Positions 53,081-62,970 of a stretch of DNA of 64,000 bases are shown here, piece after piece (position 1 is the stretch's first letter; every line of letters starts with the position of its first letter). The translations under genes were made by a program, and so were the position numbers. The notes under the pieces are model-generated. The model was not told the DNA's origin, ran no database searches, and was given only the letters and a program-made list of their open reading frames with translations. Source of the DNA: Aureicoccus marinus (lineage in GTDB: Bacteria > Bacteroidota > Bacteroidia > Flavobacteriales > Flavobacteriaceae); contig NZ_MQVX01000001.1 of the NCBI RefSeq assembly GCF_002954325.1, positions 501,546-565,545 on the forward strand, in the 5' to 3' direction.

Positions 53081-54251
53081 TTACCTCAAAAAGGTCACCT
53101 TGTAGATTTTACCATTGCGGACTTCGTAAATGGCTACGGCTTCAAAAGTGCGACCGTTTGCGGTTACTTCTTCTTGGTCAATCACCTTGTTCCCAAGGAC
53201 CATACGGTTCACCAATTTGGCGTGAAGATCCGGGGTACGGTCGAAGTAGCCCTTGTAGTCTTTCCACATTTGTTCGCGATTACCAACGCTTAGTTGATCG
53301 GGAAAGGTGTAGAGCTTGATGTCATCGGAGTAGGTGTCCATAAAGGCTTCCAGGTCTTTTCTGTTGTAGGCATCCAATTGTGCTTGGACGACCACTTCCG
53401 GACTCGGTTCTCCGACAAAGGCAACATAATCGGTTCCTACAGCGATTCGACTGATGTTGACAACATCCTTAAAACTGGCCCAGGTACGGGCTTTTGGAGC
53501 ATTGGCAAAGGGGTTCAATCGGATTAGCTTTTTACCGGAGCCATAGACCAGTTCTTTGGTTGGAAGCCAAGCGTAGTCTTCTACGGTCCCAAGCGGATAA
53601 AGGGGCTTGGCGTTGAAATTTTTTAAATCCAGGGAATAGAGTTCATTCCCGCTTTGGCTTCGCGCCACATAAGAAACGCTCTTGCGATCGGGAAGAAATT
53701 GCAAACAGCGTCCAACGTTTTTGTGTAGTACGCGTTCTTCCATCGTCTCTCGGTTAAAAAGAACCAAATCCATGCGGTTATCGACCAGGACCGTGGTCAA
53801 AAGGCGATTGGTGTCTAGCCAGAGGTAATACCCGACTTTAACATCGGGGAGTAATTCGGTGTATTTTCCAGTTTCGGTTTCGTAGGCGTACAGCATTTGC
53901 AAGCCTGTGGTGTCCAAACGAACCGCGGAATAGTTCTTACTACCAGGCATTCGCTGTGGGGAGTACTCACTGCCTCCGGGTGTGTTACTGGCCCAGACCA
54001 GGCTTTCGGCCTTGATGTCATAAACCGCTATGTCTGTTTGGCCATTGCGGGTTGAGGCAAAAACCAATTCGTTTTTAGAAGCAAAGAAGCTGATTGTCGT
54101 AACCGGGATTTTGCGAAATGTTCCTTACAGCGCTCCCTTGGGCCTTACCCGTCTCCCCATTCCAAGGGAGGATATAGAGTTCGGAATTGTTTTGCGCTGA
54201 CAACATACTGACGACGGCGAGTAGTCCGGGAAGAAGTAGTTTTTTAAACAT
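53081..54251 (-). pseudogene. Secreted TolB-like beta-propeller with C-terminal NTF2/SnoaL-like domain, apparent frameshift
   Basis: The true start is ATG 54251, giving signal peptide MFKKLLLPGLLAVVSMLSAQ and the first blade (NSELYILPWNGETGKAQGSAVRNI, then NPGYDNQ). That frame stops soon after. The protein resumes in another frame at FFASKNELVFASTRNGQTDIAVYD and runs to 53081. The shift is near 54089, where a single C (minus strand) would need to be CCC to give GYDNQPFFASKN. The rest has propeller strands (LQFLPDRKSVSYVARSQSGNELYSLDL) and, from about residue 220 of the second piece, an NTF2-like fold (VQAQLDAYNRKDLEAFMDTYSDDIKLYTFPDQ). It overlaps the otsAB stop by 8 bp. Confidence 0.7.
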
Positions 54252-56463
54252 GGGCCTGAGTAAAGTGTTTTAGCAGTTCACGCACTTTTTTGGTGCCTTG
54301 AACAAAATATTTGGCTTGTGTTTTTTGAAGACCAACCTTGACAGATACCGTTGATTCCGGGAGCGATTCAAACATGAATTCGTCTGTCCAGTCATCTCCG
54401 ATAGCAAAGACAAAATCAAAGGTCTTTTCCCCTAATATACGCAATGAAGCCCGACCCTTGTTGACATTGCTGCTCTTGACCTCTACCACTTTATTTCCGT
54501 TGAGTACACTGATTTCGTCATTGCCGATCAGGCTGCGCAACACGGTATTGAGTTCTGTGACCCGCTTTTCTCCAAAATCGGGATCGGTGTTCCGGTAGTG
54601 CCAAGCAAGGGAATAATTCTTTTCTTCAATAAAGGACCCTGGTGTACGGTCGACAAAAGATTCCAATACGGGTTTGATGTTTTCCATCCACTCGTTTTTC
54701 ACCTGTTCCATCATCTGGAAATCCTCCCCACCACGCGAAATCCAGACCCCGTGCTCAACAATCATATTGTAGCCTTTGTGCTGGAACCAACGGCTAAAGG
54801 TGTCTTTGTCTCGTCCGCTAATTAAAAATAAAGTGGTTCCCGGTTGCTGGTGAAGACTGTCCAGGAGTTGATACAGCTCTTCATCCGGAGAGGCTTTTTG
54901 AGGATCTTTGTGGAAGCCGGTGAGTGTTCCATCGTAATCGAGAAACAGCAGTCGTTTTTGGGCACATTGGTACTGTTCCAAAACAGTCGATTGTATGGCG
55001 GAGTCGAATTTTTGGGTTACCACTTGCTCCTGTTCCTCGCTCTTTTGGTTTTTGAGTACGGACATGAATTCTTGGGCCCAGACCTCTACGTTATAGCGTT
55101 CTAAGCGTTTTTGCAAGAACATATTACGGGCCATTTGTTCTTCCTTAGGCATTTCAAACGCCCGTTTCAGGGTGTCGGCCTGTTGCTCAAAATTATTGGG
55201 GTTGATGAGCAGGGCTTCGTTCATTTCGTAAGCGGATCCCGCCATTTCGCTGAGAATCAGAACACCGGTCTTATCGGTTCGGGTGGCGATGTACTCTTTG
55301 GCGACCAGATTCATTCCATCCCTGAGAGGAGTGAGCCAAGCGATATCGCAACTGGTGTAAAGGTCGATCAGGTTTTCGAACGGCATGGAACGGTAGAAGT
55401 ACCAAATGGGGGTCCAGTTAACGGTCGAAAGCTCACCATTAATACGTCCTACCAATTCATCGATCTCCTTTTTGAGCAGCATATACTGGGGTACATTGGA
55501 GCGGGAGGGTACGGCCAGTATAATCAGGCGCATCTTTTCTTTGTACTCCGGGTATTTCCTCAAAAAATATTCAAAGGCATTGATCCGTTTGGCGATACCT
55601 TTACTGTAGTCCAGGCGATCAATGGATAAAATGAGTTTAGTCCCTGGAGCTGACGCTTTGTGATCGTCCAGTTTTTTCTGCAAATCTGAGCGTTCTTTCC
55701 CTTTGAGTTGGTCATTGGCCACAGCCGCCTCGTGGAACCGTTTATAATCAATTCCCATCGGAAAAGAATCTACCTTGATAATGCGGTTGTCGAGGTAAAT
55801 GTCATTGAAGTGGACGTCTAAAGAAAGTAAGCGTCTGACCGAGCTTAAAAAATGACGTTCATAATCGTAGGTATGGAAGCCAATGAGATCGGAACCGAGT
55901 AAGCCCTGAAGCACTTCTTCCCTCCAAGGCATAGTTCTGAAAATTTCATAAGAAGGAAAAGGAATGTGTAAGAAAAATCCTATTGTCGCTCCCGGGTTTT
56001 TTTCCTTGACCATTTGAGGGACCAACATGAGCTGATAATCGTGTACCCAAATGATGTCATCCGGACCACTTTGAGCCAAAATCGCATCTGCAAATTTTTG
56101 GTTCACTTGCCGGTAGGTTTCCCAAAAGGAAAGTTCGAATTCTGTGTACTCTAAGAAGTAGTGAAATAGGGGCCAAATGGTTCGGTTACTGAAACCAAAA
56201 TAAAATCCGTCAACCTCCTCTTTTGTCAGTGATACCTGGGCACAACCCTGTTCTGCAAGCGCTTTGTCAATTGCAGGTACTAGGCTCTCTGGAGTGTCTT
56301 CTTCGGTCAGGCCGGACCAACCTATCCAAAGACTGTTTTTTCCGTCGTGTACCGACTTCATACCAGTGGCCAAACCACCTACACTAGGGATGGCAGACAT
56401 GCCCCCATCACTAATTTGCAGTTGTACCGGTAATCTATTGGAAATAATGATAGTTTTACTCAT
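54244..56463 (-). CDS. otsAB: Bifunctional trehalose-6-phosphate synthase/phosphatase
   Basis: A 739-aa cytosolic fusion. Residues 1-465 form a GT20 synthase: IIISNRLPV, GGLATGMKS, DIIWVHDYQLMLVPQMVK, FFLHIPFPSYEIFRTMPWRE, LDYSKGIAKRI and DGMNLVAKEYIA. Residues about 500-739 form a HAD phosphatase with LLFLDYDGTLTGF (nucleophile Asp and Asp+2) and FVFAIGDDWTDEFMFE. It makes trehalose from UDP-glucose and glucose 6-phosphate, probably for osmotic protection. It is divergent from the GH15 gene, with a 98-bp shared promoter region. Confidence 0.93.
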   Translation of the reverse strand: MSKTIIISNRLPVQLQISDGGMSAIPSVGGLATGMKSVHDGKNSLWIGWSGLTEEDTPESLVPAIDKALAEQGCAQVSLTKEEVDGFYFGFSNRTIWPLFHYFLEYTEFELSFWETYRQVNQKFADAILAQSGPDDIIWVHDYQLMLVPQMVKEKNPGATIGFFLHIPFPSYEIFRTMPWREEVLQGLLGSDLIGFHTYDYERHFLSSVRRLLSLDVHFNDIYLDNRIIKVDSFPMGIDYKRFHEAAVANDQLKGKERSDLQKKLDDHKASAPGTKLILSIDRLDYSKGIAKRINAFEYFLRKYPEYKEKMRLIILAVPSRSNVPQYMLLKKEIDELVGRINGELSTVNWTPIWYFYRSMPFENLIDLYTSCDIAWLTPLRDGMNLVAKEYIATRTDKTGVLILSEMAGSAYEMNEALLINPNNFEQQADTLKRAFEMPKEEQMARNMFLQKRLERYNVEVWAQEFMSVLKNQKSEEQEQVVTQKFDSAIQSTVLEQYQCAQKRLLFLDYDGTLTGFHKDPQKASPDEELYQLLDSLHQQPGTTLFLISGRDKDTFSRWFQHKGYNMIVEHGVWISRGGEDFQMMEQVKNEWMENIKPVLESFVDRTPGSFIEEKNYSLAWHYRNTDPDFGEKRVTELNTVLRSLIGNDEISVLNGNKVVEVKSSNVNKGRASLRILGEKTFDFVFAIGDDWTDEFMFESLPESTVSVKVGLQKTQAKYFVQGTKKVRELLKHFTQAHV

Positions 56464-56561
56464 GAAAAAGAGCCTTAGGGCAGACTAAAATGTAATAAAA
56501 TTCTGATTTTTCGATTATAAAAGAACGGAGAACAGGCCTACGATAAAGCTCATTACCTATT

Positions 56562-58360
56562 ATGGATAACCTAAATTACGGAATAATCGGCAACTGCCGA
56601 AGCGCAGCTTTGATCTCGGATACAGGTTCTTTAGACTGGTGTTGCCTACCAGAATTCGACTCCTCTTCAGTCTTCGCACGCATCTTAGATGAAGAAAACG
56701 GAGGTAGATTTGAGATCCTGGTCAAGTACAATTACGAGATTACTCAGGCGTACGAAAAGAATACGTCTATTCTTATTACCCGCTACAGTGATGGCGAGAA
56801 TGTTTTTGAGATTCACGACTTCATGCCGCGATACTATAAGATCAAAGGGCATTACAACTCGCCGCCGGAAATCGTGCGTTACTTTAAACATATCTCGGGT
56901 AAACCTCGATTCTCTGTGCGCTACGATCCTCGTTTGGAATATGCCAAGGGAAAAACCAACACCCACATTAAAGAAAACTTTATTGTCAGTGTAGCCCAGC
57001 AGCAGAAGTACGACACGCTATTTTGCTATACTTCTTTCAACAAAAAGGATGTGGTCGAGGGCAAGGAAATCGAACTCACCGCCGACGGTTACTTTTTGAT
57101 TTGCTACAACGAAAAGTTGTTGAAGCCTAGCACAGACAAATTACTTCTGGAGTTAGAAAGAACCAAGATTTACTGGTTGGATTGGGTAGACCGCACCCCG
57201 ACCTATAAGAAATTCAATGATCAGATCATTCGCAGTGCCCTGACACTCAAAATGCTCACTTACGATAAATCCGGTGCCGTTCTGGCTGCAATTACGACGT
57301 CTCTCCCAGAAACGATTGGGGAGGTTCGTAACTGGGATTACCGTTTCTGCTGGATTCGAGATGCGTCGATGGTAATTAAAGTGGTATCGGAATTGGGCCA
57401 CAAGAATTCCGCCAAGCGCTTTTTGCGATTCATTATTGATCTGATGCCGGACAAAGACGAGAAGTTGCAGATCATGTACGGTATCAACAAAGAGAAAAAA
57501 CTCACCGAAAAGACCCTGGATCACTTGGAAGGGTATAAGGCTCAAGCCCAGTTCGAGTGGGTAACGCCGCTTACAAGCAAAAACAGAACGACATCTATGG
57601 GATTCTCATGGATGTGATCTACGAACAGTTGATCAAATTTGACAACGATATTGAAAACGGAGAAGAACTTTGGAGCATTACCAAGGGAATTGTCTGGATC
57701 GTCGATAAGCACTGGCGTGAGGCCGATAAGGGAATCTGGGAATTCCGCGGAGAGGACCGTCATTTCACCTTTTCAAAAGTCTTGTGTTGGGTGGCCATTG
57801 ATCGTGCCCTAAAAGTGGCCAAGATTTTCGGAAAGCAAGGTAAGATTGAAAAATGGACCACTCTTGAAAAGGAGATCAAGGCGGACATTCACAAGAATGC
57901 TTGGAACCCTAATGTAGATGCTTTCGTGCAGTCTTACGGCTCCTATCACTTGGACGCCTCTGTTCTCTTGATGGAACCTTATGGCTTTATTGATGCCAAG
58001 GACCCTAAATATGTCAGTACAGTAAAAGCGATTGAAAAAGAACTTTCTAATGACGGTCTCTTATACCGTTACAAGAACGAAGATGACTTTGGGTTACCGT
58101 CCTCTTCGTTTACCATTTGCACGTTCTGGTTCATCAATGCCCTCTTCAAAATTGGAGAAGAGGACAAAGCTTTGGCCCAGTTCGAACAGCTATTGAGTTA
58201 CAGCAATCACCTTGGTTTGTTCAGCGAGGACATCGATTTTAAAACCAAGAGGTTGTTGGGTAACTTCCCTCAAGCGTACTCACACTTGGCCCTTATTGAA
58301 TGCGCAATTAACTTTTCTAAAAAGAAAGGAGAGCAGAAAATGCTCGAATCTATTGCTTAG
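56562..58360 (+). pseudogene. GH15 family glucoamylase/trehalase-like enzyme, apparent frameshift
   Basis: Two overlapping frames form one GH15 protein of about 599 aa. The first (from ATG 56562, MDNLNYGIIGNCRSAALISDTGSLDW) holds the N-terminal beta domain and NWDYRFCWIRDAS of the (alpha/alpha)6 barrel. It loses frame at about 57539, after LDHLEGYK. The second continues GSSPVRVGNAAYKQKQND, then KGIWEFRGEDRHFTFSKVLCWVAIDRA with the candidate general acid Glu, and ends NFPQAYSHLALIECAINFSK. Changing GG at 57539-57540 to GGG restores one frame. No signal peptide is visible, so a cytosolic role such as trehalose or glucan turnover is likely, in line with the divergent otsAB. Confidence 0.78.
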
Positions 58361-59794
58361 TTAAGGACGTAAATGTGCTAACAGTTCTTGCAAGTGTTCC
58401 GGAGTCGTAAAAGGATTCATCAAGGTGCACCGCAAGAACTGTTTTTCTTTGAGACGGGTTTGAACAAGATAGAAACGCCCGGTTTCCAATGCCTTCTGAC
58501 GAATTTGCGCATTGAGCCGATTCAGTTCTTCTTCGGTCGTATCCTCTTTTACATACCGAAAACAAACGATATTCGACTGGGGCTGCAGTCCTAATTCAAA
58601 ATCGGGATCAGCCTGAATTTGCTCAGCAAAGCTTCTACCTAAATCGTATTGGCGAGTGACGTATTCGTCAAAAACCTCTATACCGTAAAGTTCCATCAAC
58701 AAATACCAATGCAAGCTGGTCATGGTCTTCGTGCATTCAAAGGTTCTTTTGGCCCCGTTGTACCAGTCTTCCTCCGTTGTGTCTTCCAAAAGGTAACTGG
58801 CTTTTTGAGAAAAGGTCTGCTGGCCATCTTGCCCATTTTTGTAGAGTAGAGCAGTCGTAAGGGTAGGCATCAACATCATTTTGTGTCCGTCAATGACGAC
58901 CGAGTCGGCTTGTTCTGCTCCTTTCATGAGGTATTTGTAGTCTTCCGAAAAAATGGCAGCTCCTCCATGAGCGGCGTCCACATGGAACCAAAGGCCGTAT
59001 TCTTTCGCAAAGGCAGCCTGTTCTTCTAGAGGATCATATACTCCGGTAGCGGTTGAAGGTGCGCTTCCGACCAAAGCAAATACTTCAATACCCTCTGCTT
59101 TGGCTTTCTGATAGACTTCTTTTAGAGCGTTAGTATCCATAGCATAGTCCTTGGTTACGGGAACCGATAGAATACCCGCTTCTCCAAGGCCCATGATTTT
59201 CGCTGCCCTATCGACACAATAGTGAGCTTCTTCGCTCACTAAAATACCCAGCTGATTTTGAAGCCCTTCTTGCCAGGCATCATAGCTCACCCGCGATTGG
59301 CGCGCCATCAACAGTGCGGTTAGGTTGGCTAGGGTCCCTCCTGAAGTCAATAGACCTCTGCTGTTCTGGTCATAACCGATTTTCTCACAGAGTCTATCAG
59401 TAACAATGCGTTCCAGGGCGGTGGGGGCCATACCCATCTCATAAATGGCCATCCCGTTATTCAAGAGTGCGCCTAGCATAGCCGTTAAAGTGGTTGGTGG
59501 AGCGGGGGAAGTCACCTGGTGTCCAACGTAACGAGGGTGATGGGTATGAATGGTGTGGGACAGGGTATTCACGAAAAAGTCAGTCAAACTAGAACCCGTA
59601 AATCCTTTATCGGCCTGCCTGGCAAAGTCTTTCCAGAATTGAAGCTCATTTTCAGGTTTATTCCAATTCAATACCTTTTCCTGGGTTCCAGATTGTGTTT
59701 GGTCCAGGTGTGTTCCAAGCAATTCGAGTAAAGACTGTGCTTGCTCTTGAAAGCACTCACGGTCGTAAAGGCGTTCGAGTCTCGTCTGTTCCAT
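58361..59794 (-). CDS. PLP-dependent group II amino-acid decarboxylase
   Basis: A 477-aa fold-type I PLP enzyme. Typical decarboxylase segments are HHPRYVGHQVTSPAP, GLLTSGGTLANLTALLMAR (phosphate contact), FHVDAAHGGAA (Asp273 to the pyridine nitrogen) and DSVVIDGHKMMLMP with the Schiff-base Lys305. The family includes 2,4-diaminobutyrate, tyrosine and glutamate decarboxylases; the substrate is not evident. ATG 59794 (MEQTRLERLYDRE) is chosen over one six codons upstream. It ends exactly next to the convergent GH15 gene. Confidence 0.87.
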   Translation of the reverse strand: MEQTRLERLYDRECFQEQAQSLLELLGTHLDQTQSGTQEKVLNWNKPENELQFWKDFARQADKGFTGSSLTDFFVNTLSHTIHTHHPRYVGHQVTSPAPPTTLTAMLGALLNNGMAIYEMGMAPTALERIVTDRLCEKIGYDQNSRGLLTSGGTLANLTALLMARQSRVSYDAWQEGLQNQLGILVSEEAHYCVDRAAKIMGLGEAGILSVPVTKDYAMDTNALKEVYQKAKAEGIEVFALVGSAPSTATGVYDPLEEQAAFAKEYGLWFHVDAAHGGAAIFSEDYKYLMKGAEQADSVVIDGHKMMLMPTLTTALLYKNGQDGQQTFSQKASYLLEDTTEEDWYNGAKRTFECTKTMTSLHWYLLMELYGIEVFDEYVTRQYDLGRSFAEQIQADPDFELGLQPQSNIVCFRYVKEDTTEEELNRLNAQIRQKALETGRFYLVQTRLKEKQFLRCTLMNPFTTPEHLQELLAHLRP

Positions 59795-59834
59795 ATTGCA
59801 AAAATAAGCCATCTAAGCACCAACTGCAGACAAA

Positions 59835-59861
59835 CAAAAAACCACGGCGACAGCCGTGGTT
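59835..59861 (-). terminator. Intrinsic terminator of the beta-oxidation operon
   Basis: A 9-bp perfect stem (59840-59848 with 59853-59861) and a GACA-type loop are followed on the minus strand by a T run, 24 bp after the acyl-CoA dehydrogenase stop. Confidence 0.88.
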
Positions 59862-59885
59862 TAATTCTATAGCCAGGGTTAGTGT

Positions 59886-61706
59886 TTAGTTAATCTGGTC
59901 GAAGGTGTAGCCTTTGTTCTCGGCTACTCCCTTAGCTATTTCTGTGCGCAAGCCCACAACATTAGGGTGGTTGGTGTACTTGGTGAATCGCTTCAGTCCC
60001 ATAAGCATCATACGCTGCTCGTCGCCTTCAGCAAAAGATACAATAGCTTCTTTCGCCTTGTCACTTACCACATCAACGGCGCGGTAAAGCCCCAGGCGGG
60101 TCATGGCAATCTGTGTTTTTTGACTTTCTTCTCCAAAACGCTTGACGTTCTTTTCGGTACGCAGAAGCGTAGATTCAACCAAGTAGGTTTGAATCAGGAT
60201 GTCAGAAGCAGCCATCAGCAATTGTTGGTGCTTCTCGAGATCTGGACCAAATTTTTGAACGGCGCTTCCAGCAACCATCAGGAATACTTTTTTCAAGCGC
60301 TTGATCAGGTCTTTTTCTTCGGCAAATAGTTCCGAGTAGTCTGGCGTATCGAAGGAAGGAATACCCATCAGCTCTTCTCCTACAGCCGTCGCTGGTCCGA
60401 GAAGGTCTACATGTCCTTTCATGGCTTTCTTAACCAGCATACCTACCGCAAGCATACGGTTGATCTCGTTAGTCCCTTCGTAGATTCGAGAAATACGTGC
60501 ATCTCTCCAGGCAGATTCCATGGGCGTATCGGCGCTGAAGCCCATACCACCAAAGATCTGAATTCCTTCATCAGAAGTTTGCTGTACGTGTTCTGAAACC
60601 GCAACCTTAAGGATAGAACATTCAATGGCGTATTCTTCTACACCTTTGAGTTCGGCTTCTTGGTGGGTGTTTCCGCTGGCCATACGAATGGCGATGCGGT
60701 CTTCAATATTTTTTGCTGCACGATAAGAGGCAGATTCACCTACGTAGCAATTGGTCGCCATTTCAGCAATCTTGGCCTGGATAGCACCAAACTCAATGAT
60801 CGGGGTTTTGAACTGTACGCGTTCGCTGGCGTAGTTTACCGCTTCGTTGATCACACGGCGTTGAGCCTCTAAACAAGCGGCTGCCAACTTAATACGTCCA
60901 ACGTTTAAAGCGTTCATGGCAATTTTAAATCCATTACCCCGCTCAGAAAGCATATTTTCTACCGGTACTTTGGTTTCGTTGAAGAAAACCTGACGGGTAG
61001 AGGAGGAGTGAATACCCAATTTCTTTTCTTCATCACCCAAAGTGATTCCGTTCTCTGGATCATTCTCTACAATGAAGCCCGTGATATTTTTGTCGTCACC
61101 GATACGGGCAAAGACGATAAAGAGGCTACAGAATCCCGCGTTAGAAATCCACATTTTTTGCCCGGTGATCTTGTAGTGGGTTCCGTCTTCAGAAAGGACC
61201 GCTTTGGTTTTTCCTGAATTGGCATCAGATCCCGCTCCCGGCTCGGTTAAACAGTAGGCTCCAAACCACTCTCCAGAGGCGAGCTTAGGAACGTATTTCT
61301 GTTTTTGCTCTTCTGTGCCGTACAAGGTAATCGGCATGGTTCCGATCCCGGTGTGGGCTCCAAAAGCTGTACTGAAAGATCCATTGGCTCCTGAGATGTA
61401 ATCACAGACCAACATAGTAGAAACAAAGCCCATTCCCATACCGCCAAATTCTTCGGGAACAGCGATACTCAATAGTCCTAATTCTCCTGCTTTACGCATG
61501 GTCTCTTCTGTGTAGGCGTAGTCTTTCTGCTCAAAGCGTTCCCAGTGCGCCCACAATTCGCGGTCTACAAATTCCTTGGTACTCTCGCGCATCATGCGCT
61601 GTTCTTCGTTCAGGTCTTCCAAGGTAAACACGTCTTCACAAGCGGTGTCTTTTACCAGGAATTGACCTCCTCTTAAAATGTCTTTTTCTGCTACTTCTGT
61701 ACTCAT
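59886..61706 (-). CDS. Acyl-CoA dehydrogenase (long, very-long-chain-like type)
   Basis: A 606-aa flavoprotein catalysing the first step of fatty-acid beta-oxidation. ACAD motifs are VPEEFGGMGMGFVSTMLVCDYISG, EWFGAYCLTEPGAGSDANSGKT, KMWISNAGFCSLFIVFARI, QTSDEGIQIFGGMGFSADTPMESAWRDARISRIYEGTNEINRM with the catalytic Glu in IYEGT. An additional C-terminal domain of about 160 aa is found in the longer ACADVL-like enzymes. It is the last gene of a minus-strand operon with thiolase and the trifunctional-type enzyme. Confidence 0.92.
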   Translation of the reverse strand: MSTEVAEKDILRGGQFLVKDTACEDVFTLEDLNEEQRMMRESTKEFVDRELWAHWERFEQKDYAYTEETMRKAGELGLLSIAVPEEFGGMGMGFVSTMLVCDYISGANGSFSTAFGAHTGIGTMPITLYGTEEQKQKYVPKLASGEWFGAYCLTEPGAGSDANSGKTKAVLSEDGTHYKITGQKMWISNAGFCSLFIVFARIGDDKNITGFIVENDPENGITLGDEEKKLGIHSSSTRQVFFNETKVPVENMLSERGNGFKIAMNALNVGRIKLAAACLEAQRRVINEAVNYASERVQFKTPIIEFGAIQAKIAEMATNCYVGESASYRAAKNIEDRIAIRMASGNTHQEAELKGVEEYAIECSILKVAVSEHVQQTSDEGIQIFGGMGFSADTPMESAWRDARISRIYEGTNEINRMLAVGMLVKKAMKGHVDLLGPATAVGEELMGIPSFDTPDYSELFAEEKDLIKRLKKVFLMVAGSAVQKFGPDLEKHQQLLMAASDILIQTYLVESTLLRTEKNVKRFGEESQKTQIAMTRLGLYRAVDVVSDKAKEAIVSFAEGDEQRMMLMGLKRFTKYTNHPNVVGLRTEIAKGVAENKGYTFDQIN

Positions 61707-61753
61707 GCTTTTTTTATTTATTTCTCGGCGAAGCCGAACTTGGGTATGTGGGT

Positions 61754-62944
61754 TTAGTTTAAGAATTCAAAAATTCCTGCAGCGCCTTGGCCAGTACCTA
61801 CACACATAGTTACTAAGCCGTGTTTGCCCTGCATGTTACGTTTTCTCATTTCATCGAATAGCTGAACTGAAAGTTTTGCCCCGGTACAACCGAGTGGGTG
61901 GCCTAAAGCAATGGCTCCTCCATTCACATTGATAATGTCTGGGTTCAAGTCAAGCTCTCGTATAACGGCGAGAGATTGAGAAGCGAAGGCTTCGTTCAAC
62001 TCGATCAATTCCAAATCGCTTTGCTTCATCCCGGCTTGTTTCAGTGCTTTTGGCACGGCTTTAACCGGTCCGATTCCCATGATACGTGGTTCTACACCGG
62101 CTGCAGCGTAATTCACTAAACGTGCGATGGGCTCCAGATTTAATTCTTTGACCATTTCTTCGCTCATGACCAAGACAAACGCGGCTCCATCACTCATTTG
62201 AGAGGAATTCCCTGCGGTAACACTTCCTCCTGCAGCAAATACGGGCCGAAGTTTTCCGAGCACTTCCAACTTGGTATCGCGACGGGGACCTTCGTCCTGA
62301 GCGACCGTGTAGTTTTTGGTTTCCTTTTTACCTTGACCATTGACAAAGGTGTGCTCAATATCGATCGGTACAATCTGGTCTTCAAATTTCTTTTCGTCTA
62401 AGGCTTTTAGGGCCTTTTGGTGGGAGTTGAAGGCGAATTCATCCTGGTCTTCTCGGGACACCTTGAATTCTTGTGCTACCGCTTCGGCTGTGAGTCCCAT
62501 GCCCCAGTAGTAATCTTCTTTTCCTTCTTTAGCCAAAGCGTAATCCGGAGTAGGTTTATACCCTCCCATTGGAATATAGCTCATACTCTCAGCTCCTCCT
62601 GCAATGATGCAGTCAGCCATCCCGCTTTGTACTTTTGCTGTGGCGATACCGATGGTTTCAAGTCCACTGGCGCAGTAGCGGTTTACCGTAACTCCTGGTA
62701 CGTCTTCAATACTCAATCCCATAAGCGAGATCAGACGAGCCATATTAAGACCTTGCTCAGCCTCAGGCATGGCATTCCCGACAATAACGTCATCGATACG
62801 GGTCTTGTCAAAATCAGGCAGCTCTTTCATCATGTGTTCGATGGTTTCTGCTGCCAATTCATCCGGCCGCTTGAAGCGGAAGAGTCCTTTAGGGGCTTTT
62901 CCAACGGCGGTTCTGTAGGCTTTTACGATATATGCAGTTCTCAT
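61754..62944 (-). CDS. fadA: Acetyl-CoA C-acyltransferase (3-ketoacyl-CoA thiolase)
   Basis: A 396-aa thiolase. The acylated Cys91 lies in [28 protein letters not shown] carries the conserved Glu-Ala-Phe, [17 protein letters not shown] the catalytic His, and [14 protein letters not shown] the second active-site Cys. It releases acetyl-CoA in the last step of beta-oxidation. It lies between the 3-hydroxyacyl-CoA dehydrogenase/enoyl-CoA hydratase and the acyl-CoA dehydrogenase. Confidence 0.94.
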   Translation of the reverse strand: MRTAYIVKAYRTAVGKAPKGLFRFKRPDELAAETIEHMMKELPDFDKTRIDDVIVGNAMPEAEQGLNMARLISLMGLSIEDVPGVTVNRYCASGLETIGIATAKVQSGMADCIIAGGAESMSYIPMGGYKPTPDYALAKEGKEDYYWGMGLTAEAVAQEFKVSREDQDEFAFNSHQKALKALDEKKFEDQIVPIDIEHTFVNGQGKKETKNYTVAQDEGPRRDTKLEVLGKLRPVFAAGGSVTAGNSSQMSDGAAFVLVMSEEMVKELNLEPIARLVNYAAAGVEPRIMGIGPVKAVPKALKQAGMKQSDLELIELNEAFASQSLAVIRELDLNPDIINVNGGAIALGHPLGCTGAKLSVQLFDEMRKRNMQGKHGLVTMCVGTGQGAAGIFEFLN

Positions 62945-62970
62945 GATTTTTTCTCTCAGATTATAGGTTC

